From Deltaproteobacteria bacterium (lineage in GTDB: Bacteria > Desulfobacterota > Dissulfuribacteria > Dissulfuribacterales > UBA3076): a DNA stretch of 32,808 nucleotides. The translations under genes and the position numbers were made by a program. Below, one piece after another: positions 7,783 to 16,314 of this stretch (position 1 is the stretch's first letter; each line of letters begins with the position of its first letter). The stretch lies in contig PQXD01000001.1 of assembly GCA_003194485.1 (NCBI GenBank), positions 198,671 through 231,478 of the forward strand, in the 5' to 3' direction. The notes under the pieces were generated by a model, which saw only the letters and a program-made list of their open reading frames with translations, had not been told where the DNA came from and searched no databases.

Positions 7783-9357
7783 ATGAATGCTCCCATATTA
7801 ACCTATGTAACCTTCTTACCTCTGTTGGGAGTGCTGGCTGTTCTCTTTATCCCGCAGCAGAGTGAATCAGGGAAGAATGCCATTCGCTGGGTATCAATGG
7901 TAATATCCACATTGGTGTTTATTGTTTCGCTGAGATTGTACTTTGGTTTTGACCCGGACATAGCAGGGTTCCAGTTCATAGAGAAATATACATGGATCCC
8001 CAGCTATGGAATCACATATTTTATGGGTCTGGATGGTCTTGCATTCTGGCTTGTGCTTTTGACTACCTTTCTTACTCCGATTACGATCCTTTCAACCTGG
8101 ACGGCCATTACAAAAAGGGTGAAGGAGTTCCAGGTATCAATGCTGGTCCTCGAGACAGCAATGCTGGGGACCTTTGTATCTCTGGATCTCTTTCTTTTCT
8201 ATGTGTTTTGGGAGCTCATGCTCATTCCGATGTACCTCATCATAGGTGTTTGGGGCGGGGAACGAAGGATTTACGCCGCAATCAAATTCTTCCTGTTTAC
8301 GGCAGTTGGATCGTTCCTCATGTTGGTGTGCATCATCGGCCTTGTTTATTTCCACCGCCAGGAAACCGGTGAGCTGACCTTCAACCTGCTCTCTTTATAC
8401 AATACGAATCTGGCAAGGACGTATGAAATACTATTCTTCGGCGCCTTTGCTCTGGCATTTGCAATCAAGGTCCCGATGTTTCCATTCCATACATGGTTGC
8501 CGGATGCCCATGTTGAGGCACCGACTGCCGGTTCAGTGATCCTGGCGGGCATTCTCCTGAAGATGGGTACCTATGGGTTTTTCCGGTTTGCAATGCCGCT
8601 TTTCCCTGAGGGGTCGGCTTTTTTTGCCCCGCTCATTATAGCCCTTGCGATAATAGGCATTATTTACGGGGCGATGGTGGCCATGGTGCAGCCGGATATA
8701 AAGAAACTGGTGGCGTATTCTTCCGTATCCCATCTTGGTTACTGCATGATCGGGCTTTATGTCTTGAACCGTCATGGTGTTGAGGGCTCGGTCCTCCAGA
8801 TGATCAACCACGGCATTTCAACCGGCGCCCTGTTCCTTCTTGTGGGCGTAGTCTATGAAAGACGCCATACCCGTTTGATTGCGGAATATGGAGGAATTTG
8901 CAGGCAGATGCCTGTTTATGCCTCTATCTTTTTCCTTATAACCCTGTCAAGTGTAGGGTTTCCTACTACTAACGGGTTTATTGGCGAGTTTCTTATCCTG
9001 TTAGGGGTCTTTGAAGTGAACAAGGTTGCTGCCGTGCTGGCAGCTACCGGTGTAATACTTGGTGCAGTTTATATGTTCTGGATGTATCAGAGGGTCTTTT
9101 ACGGCAGGATCTCAAACCCGAAGAACGAAAACCTTAAGGACTTGAACCTCAGGGAATTGGCCTATCTCCTTCCACTGGTTGCACTGGTATTCTGGATAGG
9201 CCTGTATCCCAATTTCTTCCTGAACAAGATGCACAGTTCCGCGGATCACTTTATCAGTCGGGTCAAGATATCTGCACCTGAGCTCCCTGGTTCGGCTGCA
9301 GGGCATCATGCCTCTGGTGACAAGACGCCTTTATATGTGAGTGCGGCTAAGGAGTGA
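7783..9357 (+). CDS. nuoM: NADH-quinone oxidoreductase subunit M
   Basis: This 524-aa antiporter-like pump has about 14 transmembrane helices. It contains [20 protein letters not shown] with the TM5 glutamate, [20 protein letters not shown] at TM7, and [20 protein letters not shown] at TM8. All residues expected for proton transfer in this family appear intact. The C-terminal 30 or so residues (after HFISRVK) are polar and poorly conserved. Its stop codon lies within the Shine-Dalgarno region of nuoN, so translation of the two is probably coupled. Confidence 0.96.
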   Translation: MNAPILTYVTFLPLLGVLAVLFIPQQSESGKNAIRWVSMVISTLVFIVSLRLYFGFDPDIAGFQFIEKYTWIPSYGITYFMGLDGLAFWLVLLTTFLTPITILSTWTAITKRVKEFQVSMLVLETAMLGTFVSLDLFLFYVFWELMLIPMYLIIGVWGGERRIYAAIKFFLFTAVGSFLMLVCIIGLVYFHRQETGELTFNLLSLYNTNLARTYEILFFGAFALAFAIKVPMFPFHTWLPDAHVEAPTAGSVILAGILLKMGTYGFFRFAMPLFPEGSAFFAPLIIALAIIGIIYGAMVAMVQPDIKKLVAYSSVSHLGYCMIGLYVLNRHGVEGSVLQMINHGISTGALFLLVGVVYERRHTRLIAEYGGICRQMPVYASIFFLITLSSVGFPTTNGFIGEFLILLGVFEVNKVAAVLAATGVILGAVYMFWMYQRVFYGRISNPKNENLKDLNLRELAYLLPLVALVFWIGLYPNFFLNKMHSSADHFISRVKISAPELPGSAAGHHASGDKTPLYVSAAKE

Positions 9358-9362
9358 TAAAT

Positions 9363-10910
9363 ATGAGCGACCTTGGATTTTCCTTTAGCCTGAGCCAGCT
9401 ATGGCAGGTAGCTGGGGGACAGATAATCCTTATTATTGCCGGCCTTGTGCTTATTTTTGTTGATCTTTGGCTATCAAGAAATAATAAAGGGTCAGACCAT
9501 GTAATGACAATGGGTTGGCTCACTGTTTTAAGCTTTTTGGTCGCTTTGTGGTATATGACCGGCCATGAGTGGACACTAAACGAAATAGTGTTGATCGGGG
9601 TCTTCTCCACAGAGAAGTTTTCCGTATTCGTGTCGTGTGTAATATTGATGTCCGGCATATTTGCGAGCCTGATGAGTATAGGCTATTTGCGGAACAATCA
9701 ACTGGTCAGATCAGAATATTTCATCCTCCTTTTATTTGCAGTTTATGGCGCCATAGCCATGGTCCAGTCGGTTGACCTGCTCATGATGTTTATTGCCCTT
9801 GAGGTCATGTCCCTTTCGGTATATGTCCTGGCTGCGTTCCTGAAGAACGACAGGAGGTCACAGGAAGGGGCCCTGAAGTATTTCCTTCTCGGGAGTTTTG
9901 GGTCTGCGTTCTTCCTGTTCGGGGTTGCACTGATGTTCGGCCTGACCGGCACTGTCAATATCACAAAGATCGCTCAGGTGCTTGCCGCAGGTTCTCTTTT
10001 TGAGCATCCCGGGGTACTTGTTGCCATGGCGTTGCTCATGTCAGGACTGTTTTTCAAAATGGCCCTTGTACCATTCCATATGTGGACCCCGGATGTCTAT
10101 GAGGGCAGCCCTGCGGTTATAACCGGATTTATGGCCACGGCGGTGAAGGCCGGGGCCTTTGGGATATTTATCAAGCTCTTGAGCGTTACCTTTACCCCGA
10201 TTCTTGTACACAGCGGGCAACCCGAGTTCCAATCCACTGTCAACCTGGCGGCTTTGGCAGTCTACTGGAAACCCCTGTTGTGGTGGCTGGCCCTCATTAC
10301 CATGTTTATTGGCAACCTGGTTGCAGTATCCCAGCGGAATGTGAAACGCATGCTGGCCTATTCCTCCATAGCACATGCCGGATACATGGTCTTGGGGATC
10401 CTTGCAGCCAATGATGAAGGCCGTATGGGCGTGCTGTTCTATCTCTTTGCGTATACGCTGATGAATATGGGGGCCTTTGGCGTGCTTTATCTGCTGGATG
10501 GTCAGGAGGGTAAGGCCCAGACCCTGGAAGATTACCAGGGGTTGGGATTTAAGTATCCCGCTCTCAGCTTTCTGATGTCCCTTTTCCTGGTTTCCATGGC
10601 CGGGCTTCCTCCCACTGCCGGTTTTATCGGTAAGTTCTATTTGTTTGCAGCGGCCATAAAAGAAGGATACCTGCTCCTTGCCGCGCTGGGTATAATGACC
10701 TGTGTTATCGGGGCTTATTACTACCTGCGGGTGATATGGATGCTGTATATGATGGAGCCGTCCAGGGAGGTCGTGGCCGGCAGGGTTGGCTTTACTTCAA
10801 TGATAGCATTGATTGCCGCTGCCCTTGGAATCATGTATTTTGGGATATTACCAGAAGGGCTGGCACAAGTGGCTAACGTTGCCCAGCAAAGTCTTGCCAT
10901 GGTCTTCTAA
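9363..10910 (+). CDS. nuoN: NADH-quinone oxidoreductase subunit N
   Basis: This 515-aa antiporter-like pump nearest the quinone module is the last gene of the operon. Family features are LLMMFIALEVMSLSVYVLAA (TM5 Glu), MALVPFHMWTPDVYEGSP (TM7) and NVKRMLAYSSIAHAGYMVLG (TM8). The frame is open from GTG 9354, but ATG 9363 is better because AAGGAG (9349-9354), which overlaps the end of nuoM, lies 8 bases upstream. No nuoE, nuoF or nuoG follows; the next gene is unrelated and lies 116 bases on. No strong terminator is visible in that gap. Confidence 0.95.
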   Translation: MSDLGFSFSLSQLWQVAGGQIILIIAGLVLIFVDLWLSRNNKGSDHVMTMGWLTVLSFLVALWYMTGHEWTLNEIVLIGVFSTEKFSVFVSCVILMSGIFASLMSIGYLRNNQLVRSEYFILLLFAVYGAIAMVQSVDLLMMFIALEVMSLSVYVLAAFLKNDRRSQEGALKYFLLGSFGSAFFLFGVALMFGLTGTVNITKIAQVLAAGSLFEHPGVLVAMALLMSGLFFKMALVPFHMWTPDVYEGSPAVITGFMATAVKAGAFGIFIKLLSVTFTPILVHSGQPEFQSTVNLAALAVYWKPLLWWLALITMFIGNLVAVSQRNVKRMLAYSSIAHAGYMVLGILAANDEGRMGVLFYLFAYTLMNMGAFGVLYLLDGQEGKAQTLEDYQGLGFKYPALSFLMSLFLVSMAGLPPTAGFIGKFYLFAAAIKEGYLLLAALGIMTCVIGAYYYLRVIWMLYMMEPSREVVAGRVGFTSMIALIAAALGIMYFGILPEGLAQVANVAQQSLAMVF

Positions 10911-10961
10911 AAATCCGGTTTCCTGTTTCCCTCCCCACCCTCGGACTTATTGAGGTAACCG

Positions 10962-10971
10962 ATCACAGGGT
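10962..10971. repeat. Short direct repeat, left copy (flanks the reductase)
   Basis: The 10-mer ATCACAGGGT lies here upstream of the aldo/keto reductase and again at 12052-12061 downstream of it. A similar ACAGGGTGCT occurs in the terminal repeat of the element at 25081. It may be a remnant of a small mobile element, or chance. Confidence 0.3.
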
Positions 10972-11026
10972 GCTTCTTTTTCCAACATGCTCTCGCTCCT
11001 TGTTTGCGGTTGAGGAGAAAGGAATT

Positions 11027-12022
11027 ATGGATTTTGTGCGTATCAGCAGAACTGAGATCGAGACCTCACGCATTGCCCTCGGTACATGGGCTATAGGAGG
11101 CTGGATGTGGGGAGGTACTGAGGAACAGCAGGCTGTGAACACCATTCGTACTGCCCTGGACCTGGGTATCAATCTTATCGACACGGCACCGGTCTATGGA
11201 TTCGGGAAATCAGAAGAGCTCGTAGGCAGAGCCCTGGCTGAATACGGAAATAGGGACCAGGTAATAATTGCCACAAAGGCGGGACTGGAATGGGATGATA
11301 AGGGGAGAGTTGTCAGAAATTCTTCCCGGCAACGGATACTTGCTGAGATCGAGGACTCTCTTCGCAGGCTCCGGACTGACTATATCGATATCTACCAAAT
11401 CCACTGGCCAGACCCTGCAACGCCATTTGGGGAAACTGCAGAAACTATGCAAGATCTTTATATGGAAGGTAAAATCAGGGCCATAGGAGTAAGCAACTAT
11501 ACCCCGCAACATATGGATGCCTTCAGAAAGTATTCTGAGCTTCACACCAGCCAGCCACCTTACAATCTGTTCGAACGGAAAATCGAGGATAATATTCTCC
11601 CATACTGTATTGATAACGATATTACGACACTGGTCTATGGCCCACTGTGCTGGGGTCTTCTTACAGGCAGAATGCAAAAGGAGACTGAGTTTTTGGGAGA
11701 TGATCTCCGAAAAATAGATCCAAAATTCAGGCAGCCCCGGTATGATCAATATTTGAAGGCTGTTGCCCGGCTGGATGAATATGCCCGAAAAAACTTTGGG
11801 AAAGGTGTATTACACCTGGCTATAAGGTGGCTGCTGGATAGACCGGGAGTAAACATTGCCATTTGGGGAGCAAGGCGGCCGGATCAACTTGATCCGGTTT
11901 CAGACACTTTGGGATGGAAATTAGACAACTCGTCTATGGAAGCCATTGATGAAATACTGAAAGAGACAGTAATTGATCCCATAGGACCTGAGTTCATGGC
12001 TCCTCCGGCTTCCGCACCTTGA
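11027..12022 (+). CDS. Aldo/keto reductase family oxidoreductase
   Basis: This 331-aa TIM-barrel NAD(P)H-dependent oxidoreductase is likely cytosolic. The full catalytic tetrad is visible: D52 and Y57 in IDTAPVYGFG, K84 in IATKAG and H126 in IYQIHWPDP. The open frame begins at 10970, but GAGGAGAAAGGA (11012-11023) places the start at ATG 11027, giving MDFVRISRTEIETSRIALGT, the usual family N-terminus. The sequence resembles the general stress/YajO-like group, but the substrate cannot be read from sequence. It stands alone between the nuo operon and the convergent endonuclease Q gene. Confidence 0.9.
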   Translation: MDFVRISRTEIETSRIALGTWAIGGWMWGGTEEQQAVNTIRTALDLGINLIDTAPVYGFGKSEELVGRALAEYGNRDQVIIATKAGLEWDDKGRVVRNSSRQRILAEIEDSLRRLRTDYIDIYQIHWPDPATPFGETAETMQDLYMEGKIRAIGVSNYTPQHMDAFRKYSELHTSQPPYNLFERKIEDNILPYCIDNDITTLVYGPLCWGLLTGRMQKETEFLGDDLRKIDPKFRQPRYDQYLKAVARLDEYARKNFGKGVLHLAIRWLLDRPGVNIAIWGARRPDQLDPVSDTLGWKLDNSSMEAIDEILKETVIDPIGPEFMAPPASAP

Positions 12023-12051
12023 TATTCTGGATAGGAGATGAGACGTATCCC

Positions 12052-12061
12052 ATCACAGGGT
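12052..12061. repeat. Short direct repeat, right copy
   Basis: This is the second ATCACAGGGT copy, 30 bases past the reductase stop. It sits in a weak hairpin in which ACGTA and CCC pair with GGG and TACGT, with one bulged base. No U-run follows, so this is not a convincing terminator. Confidence 0.3.
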
Positions 12062-12118
12062 ACGTAAGTGCACCCCCGTCTGATAACCAAATACCTGATC
12101 TACAAATTGGAAGATCCG

Positions 12119-13429
12119 TTAAAACAGGTCCATTTGCACCGCCCTGTCTTTTGAAGAAGTCTTTGTCTTTGAGGACCGTAACTCTTTTCTCTCTTCTTCG
12201 GAAAATATGCTGATCTTTCCATAGAGTCCGTCGTGACCGGGGCTTATCTTTATCTCACCATTTCTCATGCGCAGTATTCCTTCCAAGATCCTGTCAGGGA
12301 CAAAGTGCCGAAGCTCCCCGGCATCCTTCCAGAGGAGTATGTCCATTTCAGATCCTCCAAGCTGAATCAGTCTCTGGTACTCTTTTTTCACCCTGCCTGT
12401 GATGCTGCGCACGCCGAATGCCTCAGCGACAATCTCCTCGAGAGGCACAAGATGCACACAGGGTCTTGCGGTTTCAGGAATAAAGCCCTCAGGCCTGTCG
12501 GCAAGCTCCTCTATCCGATGCAGAACGCCTACTGTGAGATTCTGGCCGCATACCGGACACTTGCCTTTGTGTTCGATGGTCTCCTTTGGCTTCATGCAGA
12601 CACCACAGGCCCTGTGACCATCATAGTGATATTTACCCTCTTCCGGGAAAAACTCGATGGTCCCCTCAAAGCCACGGCCCGGATCCTTGATGGCAGCAGT
12701 AATTGATTCATAGGTGAGTCCGCAGGAAAAGCAATTTGCCTCCCTTGCCAGTTTGGAGGGAGAATGGGCATCGGAGTTTGAAATCAGTGTGTATTGATCC
12801 AGGGCGGATAGGCGCCAGTTCATCTGAGGATCTGAAGAGAGTCCGGTCTCCAGGGCGAAAATATGCCCGCTCTGTTCCTCAAAGCACTCTTCCAGTGTAT
12901 CAAAGCCGGATTTTGCACCAAACAGGGAAAACCATGGGGTCCAGATATGTGCCGGCACTATAAGGCAGTCAGGTGATACCTCCATTACTATTTTGACAAG
13001 CTCCTTTACCGGAAAGCCAAAGATTGGACGGCCATCTGAAGATATGTTCCCTATTGACCCAAGACGGTCCTGAATCTCCTCTGCCACCTGGAAATCAGGT
13101 GCGAAAAAGACCGTATGTATCCTGCGGCTCCTTCCGCCCTGTGTAAAGATATTGGATATCTCAGAGGTGAGGATGAATTTAGTCCCCTCAGGGTCATCCT
13201 TGCAGACATATAGTCCTGTACCCTCAGGCTCCAATTCCTCCCTTAATTCATCAAGATAGCGCGGATGGGTGAAGTCACCCGTGCCGACAACAGATAACCC
13301 TTTCTGCTTGGCCACACGATTGACAACAGCAGGGTGCATATCAGGACTTGTGGCCCTGCTGAAGTGGGAATGGATGTGAAAGTCAGCAAGAAAAACGCCT
13401 TTTCTGATTGAAAAAACCGGATGAGTCAT
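12119..13429 (-). CDS. Endonuclease Q-type PHP-domain protein
   Basis: This 436-aa protein has the architecture of endonuclease Q, a DNA repair nuclease described in Thermococcales that nicks 5' of deaminated bases and abasic sites. The N-terminal PHP domain shows metal ligands H18 and H20 (DFHIHSH), D52 (GTGDFTHP), E90 (LTSEIS), H161 (VPAHIWTPW), D220 and H222 (NSDAHS). A four-Cys zinc site follows (C275, C278, C291, C294), then the family stretch LHRIEELADRPEGF. Length is close to archaeal EndoQ. GAGG upstream supports ATG 13429. The enzymatic role is inferred from the family; all ligands look intact. It is transcribed opposite to both neighbours. Confidence 0.85.
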   Translation of the reverse strand: MTHPVFSIRKGVFLADFHIHSHFSRATSPDMHPAVVNRVAKQKGLSVVGTGDFTHPRYLDELREELEPEGTGLYVCKDDPEGTKFILTSEISNIFTQGGRSRRIHTVFFAPDFQVAEEIQDRLGSIGNISSDGRPIFGFPVKELVKIVMEVSPDCLIVPAHIWTPWFSLFGAKSGFDTLEECFEEQSGHIFALETGLSSDPQMNWRLSALDQYTLISNSDAHSPSKLAREANCFSCGLTYESITAAIKDPGRGFEGTIEFFPEEGKYHYDGHRACGVCMKPKETIEHKGKCPVCGQNLTVGVLHRIEELADRPEGFIPETARPCVHLVPLEEIVAEAFGVRSITGRVKKEYQRLIQLGGSEMDILLWKDAGELRHFVPDRILEGILRMRNGEIKISPGHDGLYGKISIFSEEERKELRSSKTKTSSKDRAVQMDLF

Positions 13430-13557
13430 TTTTAACCTCTGCGGTAAAATTAAGTTTTTTTACTCCTCTGCGGATATCAAGTATTGACCGCCGGGATACA
13501 AAAGTTTAGCTTACCTTGTATCTTTAGTCATTAAATATCCATTTTCAGGAGAAAGCT
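13430..13557. other. Divergent intergenic region
   Basis: This 128-base, AT-rich gap lies between divergent genes, so it must hold both promoters if each gene has its own. TTGACC occurs near 13485, but no good -10 box stands at the right distance. No strong hairpin or repeat was seen. Confidence 0.4.
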
Positions 13558-13818
13558 GTGCAGGATGAATTGGGACTATATTACCATCCAATCCTTGAGA
13601 ATAAAAAGATCCGCATGTATGTTCGGGCCGGTTCTGATAGTGTAGAATTCAGGATGTGGAATGCGGATGATCCCGGTATGTGGGATGATCATGGCTGGGT
13701 TGAATGGCCCGCAATTCAGCAGGCAGCCGATCTCTATAAGGAAGAGGGAAGGGGAAAGCCCCCGCTCCATCTCTATGATATTGAAATAGCAGTACGCTTG
13801 CTGAAAGATAGTTTATGA
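13558..13818 (+). CDS. Small conserved-looking hypothetical protein (86 aa)
   Basis: I do not recognise this family. The protein is soluble, acidic and rich in aromatic residues, with WDDHGWVEW in the middle and a C-terminal helix (IEIAVRLLKDSL). There is no signal peptide, membrane segment or cysteine. The start is GTG 13558, with AGGAG at 13547-13551 giving ideal spacing, and this supports a real gene. The TGA stop overlaps the first bases of the family B repeat at 13817. The gene is divergent from the endonuclease Q gene and its product could be a small accessory protein, but nothing in the sequence shows a function. Confidence 0.65.
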   Translation: MQDELGLYYHPILENKKIRMYVRAGSDSVEFRMWNADDPGMWDDHGWVEWPAIQQAADLYKEEGRGKPPLHLYDIEIAVRLLKDSL

Positions 13819-13944
13819 TTCCGCTGAAAAACCCAATCTGCGGCGTTGCTTCAATTTTCCACTCACTGCGGCGTACGATAAGTACGCCTCGTTTCCGGAA
13901 AATTTTGCGCCTTGCATCTGCCTGCCGGCAGGCAGGTCCCGGGC
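13817..13944. repeat. Family B palindromic element, copy 1
   Basis: The left end GATTCCGCTGAAAAACCCAA continues to 13850, and the right end (13907-13944, starting GCGCCTTGCATCTGCC) closely matches copy 2 at 27496-27672. The middle differs. It includes a GGCGTAC/GTACGCC stem (13870-13888) and the perfect 18-base palindrome CTGCCTGCCGGCAGGCAG (13918-13935). The outer right inverted repeat of copy 2 is missing here, so this copy looks truncated on the right. It begins inside the stop codon of the preceding gene. Confidence 0.75.
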
Positions 13945-14001
13945 CTGAACTTCTGAACCCAGAACCTGTGAACGCCTTCATATTTAAATGGGCCTTAGAG
14001 A

Positions 14002-14823
14002 TTGACAGAACACATTAACAGATCACCTCTTAGTAATATTGATTGGTTTTTCCCTGGAATTTCAGGGCATTATAAAGGTCTCTTCATCAAGGATTCTGAT
14101 ATGTGGACGGCCCTTGACCGGCTTAATGAATATATATGCAAGCTCATCAGGCCAAACATCGAGGAAATCTTGATACCGGGGGTCCCCATATCCGCACATC
14201 TGGTCTTGCTGCCGCAGGGCTGGATGCGTGATGGCTTTGAGGTTGTGTGCAATGAGGCCACTAAAGGCAAGCTCGAAGTACGGGTTAACGGAGAACCTGT
14301 TCCACAGGCCTCTCTTGTCTGCGCAGGCACGGTATTTACAGATGACCGGATACAGATAGGAGAAGGAGTTCTTATTGAATCCGGTGCAATGATCAAGGGC
14401 CCGAGCATTATTGGGGACCACACGGAGATCAGGCACGGGGCCTACATGCGCGGAGACTGCCTGATAGGAAAAAATTGTGTGGTCGGGCATACTACTGAGC
14501 TTAAGCATTCCGTGTTTTTAGATGGGTCAAAGGCCGGGCACTTCGCCTATATCGGTGACAGTATCCTTGGCAGAAATGTAAACCTCGGAGCGGGCACCAA
14601 ACTTGCCAACATGCGTTTTGCACCTGGAAATGTATTCATAAAAATAGAAGGGAGTTCAATTGATACCGGAAGGCGTAAGCTTGGGGCCATCCTTGGGGAC
14701 AATGCACAAACCGGATGTAATTCCGTTATAAATCCGGGTACACTGGTCGGGCTGGATTCCATAATAGCCCCGAATACCACGGTAAGGCCCGGGCTTTACG
14801 CACCTCGTTCCGTAATCCGCTAG
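14002..14823 (+). CDS. Left-handed beta-helix (hexapeptide-repeat) protein, GlmU C-domain-like
   Basis: This 273-aa protein has hexapeptide repeats from about residue 110 to 260 (IGEGVLIESGAMIKGPSIIG, IGKNCVVG, LGRNVNLGAGTKLAN, LGDNAQTGCNSVINPGTLVG). They resemble the helix domain of GlmU and of sugar-1-phosphate nucleotidyltransferases. The nucleotidyltransferase domain with its GxGTRL-type loop is absent, so it may be an acyltransferase-like or regulatory protein for a sugar nucleotide. The only start before the nearest in-frame stop is TTG 14002, with a weak ribosome-binding site. ATG 14101 is an alternative that would lose 33 residues. The gene follows the family B repeat, which may carry its leader. 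Confidence 0.75.
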   Translation: MTEHINRSPLSNIDWFFPGISGHYKGLFIKDSDMWTALDRLNEYICKLIRPNIEEILIPGVPISAHLVLLPQGWMRDGFEVVCNEATKGKLEVRVNGEPVPQASLVCAGTVFTDDRIQIGEGVLIESGAMIKGPSIIGDHTEIRHGAYMRGDCLIGKNCVVGHTTELKHSVFLDGSKAGHFAYIGDSILGRNVNLGAGTKLANMRFAPGNVFIKIEGSSIDTGRRKLGAILGDNAQTGCNSVINPGTLVGLDSIIAPNTTVRPGLYAPRSVIR

Positions 14824-14894
14824 CCCTCGAGCTTTAATGCAAGTTCTCTCGTCTTTCATTTCATAAAAGAATTCACATAGAAAAGGAGAAATAG

Positions 14895-15839
14895 ATGAAA
14901 CCAGGTAATTCATGCAGCTTTACCATCAAGATGTTTTTGGCATTAGCGGGATTTTTTTTGATCTTTGGCCTTTACGGCAGCACTTTTGCGTCTGAAAAAA
15001 AGGAGAATATCCTTGCGCAGGTGGGTCCGTATAAGCTCACTCTTGAAAAATTTGAGAATCAGATCCAGTCCCTGCCGCCTCAGCTTCAGATGGCCTTGCT
15101 CAGAAATCCCCATCTGAAAGAGCAGTTCCTGGACAGGTGGGTAGATATTACTCTCATAGCCCAGGAAGCCAGGGACAGAAAGCTGGATCAGGACCCTGAG
15201 GTTCAGGCCAAAATAGAGGATATCATGAATGCCGTTCTGGCACAGGAATTCTTGCACAGGGAGATGGATGGCAAGGTCAGGATAACTGACGACGAGATCG
15301 AGACCTATTATAAGGGCCATAAGGATGAATTCACCAGTCCCGAGTCCGTGAAGGCAAGTCATATCCTGCTGAAGGTCCCGAAGGGGGCAGATGATAAGGC
15401 ATGGGAAGAAGCCGAGTCAAAGGCCGAGGACATTAAGAAAAAACTGGAAAATGGCGAAGACTTTGCCAAACTCGCAAAGAAGTATTCAGATGATCCTGGT
15501 TCCAGGGACAAGGGCGGTGATCTGGGCTTTTTCACCAGGGGGCGCATGGTACCTGAATTCGAGTCCGCAGCCTTTTCTCTCAAGCCGGGTGAATTGAGTG
15601 ATCCCGTAAAGACTGAGTCCGGATACCATATTATAGAAGTGAAAGAAAAAAAGGCGGCCAGCACAAAAACCCTTCAGGCGGTTCAGGCCCAGATAAGACA
15701 GACGCTGCAAAAGGAAAAGCAGCAGCAGTTGCAAGATGAGCTAATTAAAAAGCTGAAGGTTAAATATCCGGTAAAGGTCAACAAAGATCTCCTCGCTGGG
15801 GATAAATCACAGGAAGACGCGGCCCAGCCGAAAAAATAA
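14895..15839 (+). CDS. Periplasmic parvulin-type peptidyl-prolyl isomerase (PpiC/PrsA/SurA-like)
   Basis: This 314-aa exported foldase catalyses cis/trans isomerisation of proline peptide bonds. Residues 1-32 form a signal peptide (a Lys, then a hydrophobic stretch, then STFAS). A helical SurA-like N-domain follows (about 38-150), then one parvulin domain (153-250) with VKASHILLK, the [14 protein letters not shown] block, and [12 protein letters not shown]. The C-terminal helical tail is Gln/Lys-rich. AAAAGGAG precedes ATG 14895. It lies upstream of ftsH and the degP-like gene, which points to envelope protein quality control. SurA itself has two parvulin domains, so a single-domain PpiC/PrsA-like name is safer. 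Confidence 0.9.
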   Translation: MKPGNSCSFTIKMFLALAGFFLIFGLYGSTFASEKKENILAQVGPYKLTLEKFENQIQSLPPQLQMALLRNPHLKEQFLDRWVDITLIAQEARDRKLDQDPEVQAKIEDIMNAVLAQEFLHREMDGKVRITDDEIETYYKGHKDEFTSPESVKASHILLKVPKGADDKAWEEAESKAEDIKKKLENGEDFAKLAKKYSDDPGSRDKGGDLGFFTRGRMVPEFESAAFSLKPGELSDPVKTESGYHIIEVKEKKAASTKTLQAVQAQIRQTLQKEKQQQLQDELIKKLKVKYPVKVNKDLLAGDKSQEDAAQPKK

Positions 15840-16007
15840 GGGGGCGGCTTGCAGGAAGTTTTCAAATGGTATCCTTACTGGTATCCTTCACGACAAGTCA
15901 AAAGTGGTTTATATTTTGTTGATCTTGTATTTTGGTAATGAAATTTGAAACTGAAAATTTGAAATCAGGTAATGGTAACTTCTCAATAATCCAGGGCTAG
16001 TTTGGGT

Positions 16008-16054
16008 TCCCTCTCACCCTGCCCCCCTTGGGGGAGAGGGTTTGGGTGAGGGGA
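16008..16054. repeat. GC-rich hairpin of a common dispersed type
   Basis: TCCCTCTCACCC on the left pairs with GGGTGAGGGGA on the right (one bulge), and CCCCC pairs with GGGGG inside. The sequence type, pyrimidine-rich then purine-rich, resembles dispersed hairpins known from many environmental genomes. It lacks a U-run but could act as a transcript 3' stabiliser after the ppiC-like gene. Confidence 0.5.
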
Positions 16055-16059
16055 CTATG

Positions 16060-16200
16060 CAGAAGCGGTTTGCCTTTCGCGGGGTTTTGGGTAGCGGGCC
16101 GGATTGCACTGCCTCTCCGGTCTGCGATGAGTGAGCTTTGAAACCCGGAAAAAGGCAGACCGCTCCAAGTCAGGATATAACGGGTTCACCGGATATTTAC
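16060..16200. repeat. Family A repeat, copy 1 (right half plus core)
   Basis: 141 bases match 22855-22994 closely, with a 53-base identical core (16103-16155 equals 22898-22950). The arm GAAGCGGTTTGCCTTTCGCG pairs imperfectly with the sequence around 16147-16165. The right end, ACGGGTTCACCGGATATTTA, is the exact complement of the left terminus of the 22600-22994 element. The matching outer left arm is missing here. Confidence 0.8.
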
Positions 16201-16314
16201 TTTTAGTTTCGACATTTAATTTTTCGAAAAAAATGTATAAATTGATGAATGAAGAATGCCTCTCGAATTTACCTCTTCTTGACACCTCTCCGGCCAGTTT
16301 CTACCGTATAGTTC

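Larger units (their letters stand above)
15840..16314. other. 475-base repeat-bearing intergenic region
   Basis: There is no convincing gene. It holds a GC-rich multi-hairpin (16008-16054), a family A repeat copy (16060-16200), and an AT-rich stretch before ftsH with TTGACA at 16279-16284. No good -10 box lies 17 bases on; the closest is TACCGT at 16302, ten bases before the ftsH ATG. The ftsH start also lacks a Shine-Dalgarno sequence, so a near-leaderless transcript is possible. Confidence 0.6.

Noticed and set aside
10911-11026. Terminator after nuoN
   Set aside because: No GC stem followed by a T-run was found in the gap, although the operon probably ends here.
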